Of a stretch of 7,423 nucleotides of DNA, positions 4,693 to 7,423 are shown piece after piece. The stretch comes from Rickettsiales bacterium (GTDB lineage Bacteria; Pseudomonadota; Alphaproteobacteria; Rickettsiales; UBA1997), in assembly GCA_947455365.1 (NCBI GenBank), contig CANGNU010000045.1, positions 1-7,423 on the forward strand. The letters run 5' to 3'. The position numbers and the translations under genes were made by a program. The notes beneath the pieces were generated by a model. The model had not been told where the DNA came from. It worked only from the letters and a program-made list of their open reading frames with translations, and made no database searches. Within the stretch, counting starts at the first letter, position 1. Every line of letters starts with the position of its first letter.

Positions 4693-6882
4693 ATGTTGAA
4701 GGCGTTATTTTTACCGCTATCAAGCCTTGTTAGAGTAGGGCCAGCAATTGAAGAGGCTTTATTGCGGCTTACTGGAAAAAATCATATTTTTAATTTGCTG
4801 CTGCATTTTCCTTTGCGAGTAGAAAAAATTTTGATTGAGCCAAATTTGGTAGGTGTTGCTAATAATTCTTTGGTGATAATTAAGGCAAAAATTGAAACTC
4901 ATTCTAAACCTGCGACAAGCCGCCAGCCTTACAAAATTCTATGTCACGCTAATAGTGGCTATGTTTCATTAATTTATTTTAAAATTTTCCCTAGTCAGTT
5001 AGAAAAATTAGCAATTGGTCGCGAAGTGGCTATTTTAGGGCATTTGCAGAAGTCGCTTGGTGAAAATCAAATTAATCATCCGCAAGAAATTGTTGATGCG
5101 GCCTTAATTGATAAGCTTCCACGCGAGAATGTAATTTATCCAATGACTTATGCATTAACGCCAAAATTTTTGCGCTTGAAAATTGAAGAGGCGCTAGAAA
5201 TTCTGCAAGAAAATTTTATCAAAAAACCAACAGAAGAACAAGAATGGATTGATAAAAATTTGCTGCAAAGTCAGAACTGGCCTAGCTTTGCAAATGCTTT
5301 TGCAATTGTGCATAATTATAAAATAGAGCAGAATAATTTAGAAAAACAAAATATTTTAGAAGAAAATTCTTTAGAGAAAAATCGGCAAATAAGTAATTCT
5401 TTAGAACAAAATTTTTCGCTACAAACTCACGCTAAAAAAAGGTTAGCCTATGATGAGTTATTAGCGTGGCAATTGGCTCTGCTATTGGTTAAACAAGCCG
5501 AAGTTGTAACCAAAATTCCCGCCAATATTGCACAAAATTTTGCTGATGAATTTTTGCAAGCAATGCCTTTTAAGCCAACCGCAGCGCAGCTTCACGCTGC
5601 CGCAGAAATTAAAAAAGATGTCGCTTCTAATAAGAAAATGTTGCGATTATTGCAAGGCGATGTTGGCAGTGGTAAGACCGTGCTAGCAATCTACGCCTGC
5701 CTTCTCGGCCTTGCGCAAGGCAAGCAATCTTGCGTAATTGCGCCAATTACAATTCTTGCCGAACAGCATCTGGCGTACTTTCAAGGCATGTTGAGCAAAA
5801 TAAATTTTGGTAGAAAAATCGCCATCGAAATTCTTACCGGTAAGCAAACCAAGAAGCAAAAAGCTAAAATTTTAGCAGATTTGCGTGAAGGCAAAATTGA
5901 CATTCTAATCAGCACTCACGCGGTTTTACAAGATGATGTAATTTTTAAAAATTTAGCAATTGCAGTAATTGATGAGCAGCATCGTTTTGGGGTAATGCAG
6001 CGCTTAAAATTAATTGAAAAAGGCCAAAATGTCGACACGCTGCTAATGAGTGCAACACCTATTCCGCGCAGTTTGATGATGGCAATGTACGGCGATATGG
6101 ATATTTCCATTTTAGGCGAAAAACCACAGGGCCGTAAGGAAATTTCTACCTTGGTAATGTCAGAAAATAAGCGCGAAGAAATTTTTGCGGCAGTAAAACG
6201 CGCTTTGGCAAAACAAGAAAAAATTTATTGGCTTTGCCCCGCAATTGAGGAAAATGAAGAGTCCGAGCTAGTTGCTGCCGAAGAAAAATTTAAAGAATTA
6301 TGCCAAGTTTTTGGCGTTGAAAAAGTGGCGCTAATTCATGGTAAAATGAAAGAAAGTGAAAAAGAAAAAGTGATGGAAGGTTTTGTGCATTCGTCGCAAG
6401 CCTTGCAAATATTGGTTGCAACCACGGTCATTGAAGTTGGAATTGATGTAAAAGACGCGACAATTATTGTTATTGAAAATGCCGAAAATTTTGGTTTGTC
6501 ACAATTGCATCAGCTGCGCGGCCGTGTGGGGCGTGGCTCTGCACAATCTTATTGCATTTTACTCTACGGAAAAAAATATGGCGCAAAAGGCCGCGAACGC
6601 TTGGCGATCATGCGTGCAAGCACCGATGGATTTTACATTGCCGAAGAAGATTTAAAAATGCGTGGCAGCGGCGAGCTTGTTGGCACTAGGCAAAGTGGCC
6701 TTCCTGAATTTAAAATTGCTGATTTAACAATTGATACCGACTTGCTAAAAATTGCCCACAAAAATGCCCAAGTAATTTTGCATGAAGACGCGCAGCTTAA
6801 TGCTTCATGCAATAAGAAATATCGTGAGTTATTAGAATTGTTTGGTTATGATCAGTGTATTAAAGTTGTTGGCGGTGGGTAG
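4693..6882 (+). CDS. recG: ATP-dependent DNA helicase RecG
   Basis: RecG is a superfamily 2 double-strand DNA translocase that remodels stalled replication forks and recombination intermediates. The 729-residue product has an N-terminal wedge region (about 1-150), a linker, and two helicase domains. Motifs seen: Walker A GDVGSGKT (322-329), DEQH (427-430, the RecG form of motif II, in VIDEQHRFGV), SATPIPR (453-459), TTVIEVGIDV (577-586), QLRGRVGR (607-614), and GTRQSGLPEF (664-673), the RecG-specific motif that couples ATP hydrolysis to translocation. All appear intact. At about 211-243, between wedge and helicase, lies an extra Leu/Glu/Asn/Gln-rich repeat; it accounts for most of the excess over the E. 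coli protein (693). No Shine-Dalgarno is visible before the ATG at 4693. It lies 56 bases after smpB, a gap with no clear promoter or terminator. Confidence 0.96.
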   Translation: MLKALFLPLSSLVRVGPAIEEALLRLTGKNHIFNLLLHFPLRVEKILIEPNLVGVANNSLVIIKAKIETHSKPATSRQPYKILCHANSGYVSLIYFKIFPSQLEKLAIGREVAILGHLQKSLGENQINHPQEIVDAALIDKLPRENVIYPMTYALTPKFLRLKIEEALEILQENFIKKPTEEQEWIDKNLLQSQNWPSFANAFAIVHNYKIEQNNLEKQNILEENSLEKNRQISNSLEQNFSLQTHAKKRLAYDELLAWQLALLLVKQAEVVTKIPANIAQNFADEFLQAMPFKPTAAQLHAAAEIKKDVASNKKMLRLLQGDVGSGKTVLAIYACLLGLAQGKQSCVIAPITILAEQHLAYFQGMLSKINFGRKIAIEILTGKQTKKQKAKILADLREGKIDILISTHAVLQDDVIFKNLAIAVIDEQHRFGVMQRLKLIEKGQNVDTLLMSATPIPRSLMMAMYGDMDISILGEKPQGRKEISTLVMSENKREEIFAAVKRALAKQEKIYWLCPAIEENEESELVAAEEKFKELCQVFGVEKVALIHGKMKESEKEKVMEGFVHSSQALQILVATTVIEVGIDVKDATIIVIENAENFGLSQLHQLRGRVGRGSAQSYCILLYGKKYGAKGRERLAIMRASTDGFYIAEEDLKMRGSGELVGTRQSGLPEFKIADLTIDTDLLKIAHKNAQVILHEDAQLNASCNKKYRELLELFGYDQCIKVVGGG
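5323..5421 (+). repeat. Degenerate LE-x-N repeat inserted in recG
   Basis: RecG residues 211-243 contain four copies of Leu-Glu-(Lys/Glu/Gln)-(Asn/Gln): LEKQ (216-219), LEEN (222-225), LEKN (227-230) and LEQN (237-240), joined by Asn/Ser/Ile-rich spacers. At the DNA level each copy carries ttagaa or ttagag followed by A-rich sequence. The reading frame is kept and the flanking family wording (AFAIVHNYK before, AKKRLAYDELL after) is normal, so the segment is an in-frame expansion in the linker between the wedge and helicase domains. Confidence 0.65.
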
Positions 6883-6944
6883 AATTGGAATTGTCTCGCG
6901 TTAAAATTGCCTAAACTTACGCTCAAAATAGAAGATTAGCAAAA

Positions 6945-7423
6945 ATGATTGAAAATTTCTTCAAAAATAATTTTATTAAACTTCCTAAAGCCATTGCTGT
7001 AGCGGTTTCGGGCGGCATTGATTCTTTAGCGCTAACATTTTTGTTGCAAGAATTTTGCCTTGCAAACAGCGTTAAATTATTTGCCGTAACAGTTGATCAC
7101 AAAATGCGCCAAGTCTCATCGGGCGAGGCTTTGCAGTTGCATAAATTATTACAAAAACATAAAATCAATCACCAAATTTTACAGTTAGATGTAGAAAATT
7201 TACCACAAAGTAATATTGAGGCAAACCTTCGCGAGGCCCGCTACAGCAAGCTTTATGAATTTTGCATTGCCAATAAAATTGAAGCGTTATTTCTTGGTCA
7301 TCACCTTGGCGATGTTGCCGAAAATTTCCTCATTCGCCTTTTTCGCGGCAGTCAATTAGATGGATTATCGCCAATGCAAGAGGACTTGCAGCTCAAGAAA
7401 ATCAAGCTCTGCCGGCCTTTGCT
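6945..7423 (+). CDS. tilS: tRNA(Ile)-lysidine synthase TilS (N-terminal part only)
   Basis: TilS joins lysine to C34 of the CAU-anticodon tRNA-Ile using ATP, so that it reads AUA as isoleucine. From the ATG at 6945, 159 codons are visible before the window ends; the family is usually about 320-450 residues. The PP-loop ATPase motif SGGIDS is at 22-27. LFAVTVDHKMR (45-55), NIEANLREARYSKLYEF (90-106) and LGHHLGDVAENFLIRLFRGSQLDGLSPM (117-144) follow TilS closely. In the HHLGD segment the usual pair of Asp is Gly122-Asp123 here. The gene is 62 bases after recG on the same strand, a gap with no convincing promoter. Shine-Dalgarno: only a weak agaag upstream. It is partial because of the window edge and shows no damage. 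Confidence 0.95.
   Translation, partial: MIENFFKNNFIKLPKAIAVAVSGGIDSLALTFLLQEFCLANSVKLFAVTVDHKMRQVSSGEALQLHKLLQKHKINHQILQLDVENLPQSNIEANLREARYSKLYEFCIANKIEALFLGHHLGDVAENFLIRLFRGSQLDGLSPMQEDLQLKKIKLCRPL

Noticed and set aside
5708..5721. Perfect palindrome GCCTTGCGCAAGGC inside recG
   Set aside because: It encodes the Gly-Leu-Ala-Gln-Gly part of the first helicase domain in an ordinary context. A related CTTGCGCAAG at 3684-3693 in the glycosyltransferase gene also falls in coding sequence. Chance and codon use are enough, though a genome-wide count of such palindromes would settle it.
6883..6944. Promoter or terminator between recG and tilS
   Set aside because: -10-like AT-rich hexamers occur, but none has a -35 at 16-18 bases, and there is no hairpin with a T-run.

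Overview
The window looks like chromosomal DNA of an AT-rich Gram-negative bacterium, most plausibly an alphaproteobacterium of the Rickettsiales/Holosporales type. Three things point that way: a LolD-type lipoprotein exporter ATPase (so an outer membrane is present), a CarD/CdnL core with the alphaproteobacterial MWSRRAQEYE signature, and a TilS whose wording resembles rickettsial TilS. The lineage is an inference from remembered family sequences, not from a search. Almost all of the window is coding. Start codons generally lack a good Shine-Dalgarno sequence.

Layout. Two genes run leftward from a divergent intergenic region (1390-1611): a CarD-family RNA polymerase-binding regulator (310-1389), then, 4 bases after its stop, the first 101 codons of lolD, cut by the window's left edge (1-305). 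Five genes run rightward: a membrane-anchored M23 endopeptidase of the MepM/ShyA/Csd3 type (1612-3009), a GT-B glycosyltransferase whose ATG overlaps the peptidase stop by one base (3009-4091), smpB (4193-4636), recG (4693-6882) and the first 159 codons of tilS, cut by the right edge (6945-7423). There are no tRNA or rRNA genes, no insertion sequences and no CRISPR array.

Roles. lolD, the M23 peptidase and the glycosyltransferase are envelope genes (lipoprotein sorting, peptidoglycan cleavage, glycan or glycolipid synthesis). smpB (ribosome rescue), recG (fork remodelling) and tilS (tRNA-Ile2 lysidine) are information-processing housekeeping genes. The carD promoter is the clearest regulatory signal: an extended -10 element and a -35 that lies inside a perfect 14-bp palindrome.

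Most notable. The CarD protein is about twice the length of an ordinary alphaproteobacterial CdnL. It has an N-terminal tail of about 136 residues that resembles a histone H1 tail (51 lysines, no arginine, KKPA(A)K-type repeats), the normal polymerase-binding core, and a C-terminal acidic tail (27 Asp/Glu in 32 residues) ending in KPRKKRKK. This parallels Myxococcus xanthus CarD, which joins the same core to acidic and DNA-binding basic segments, but here the basic part sits at the opposite end and is of a different kind. Also worth a look are a cluster of inverted repeats before smpB, where two mutually exclusive hairpins can be drawn and one reaches the start codon, and a Leu/Glu/Asn-rich repeat inserted in RecG. 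Otherwise the window is ordinary housekeeping sequence, and I see no multi-gene novel system.
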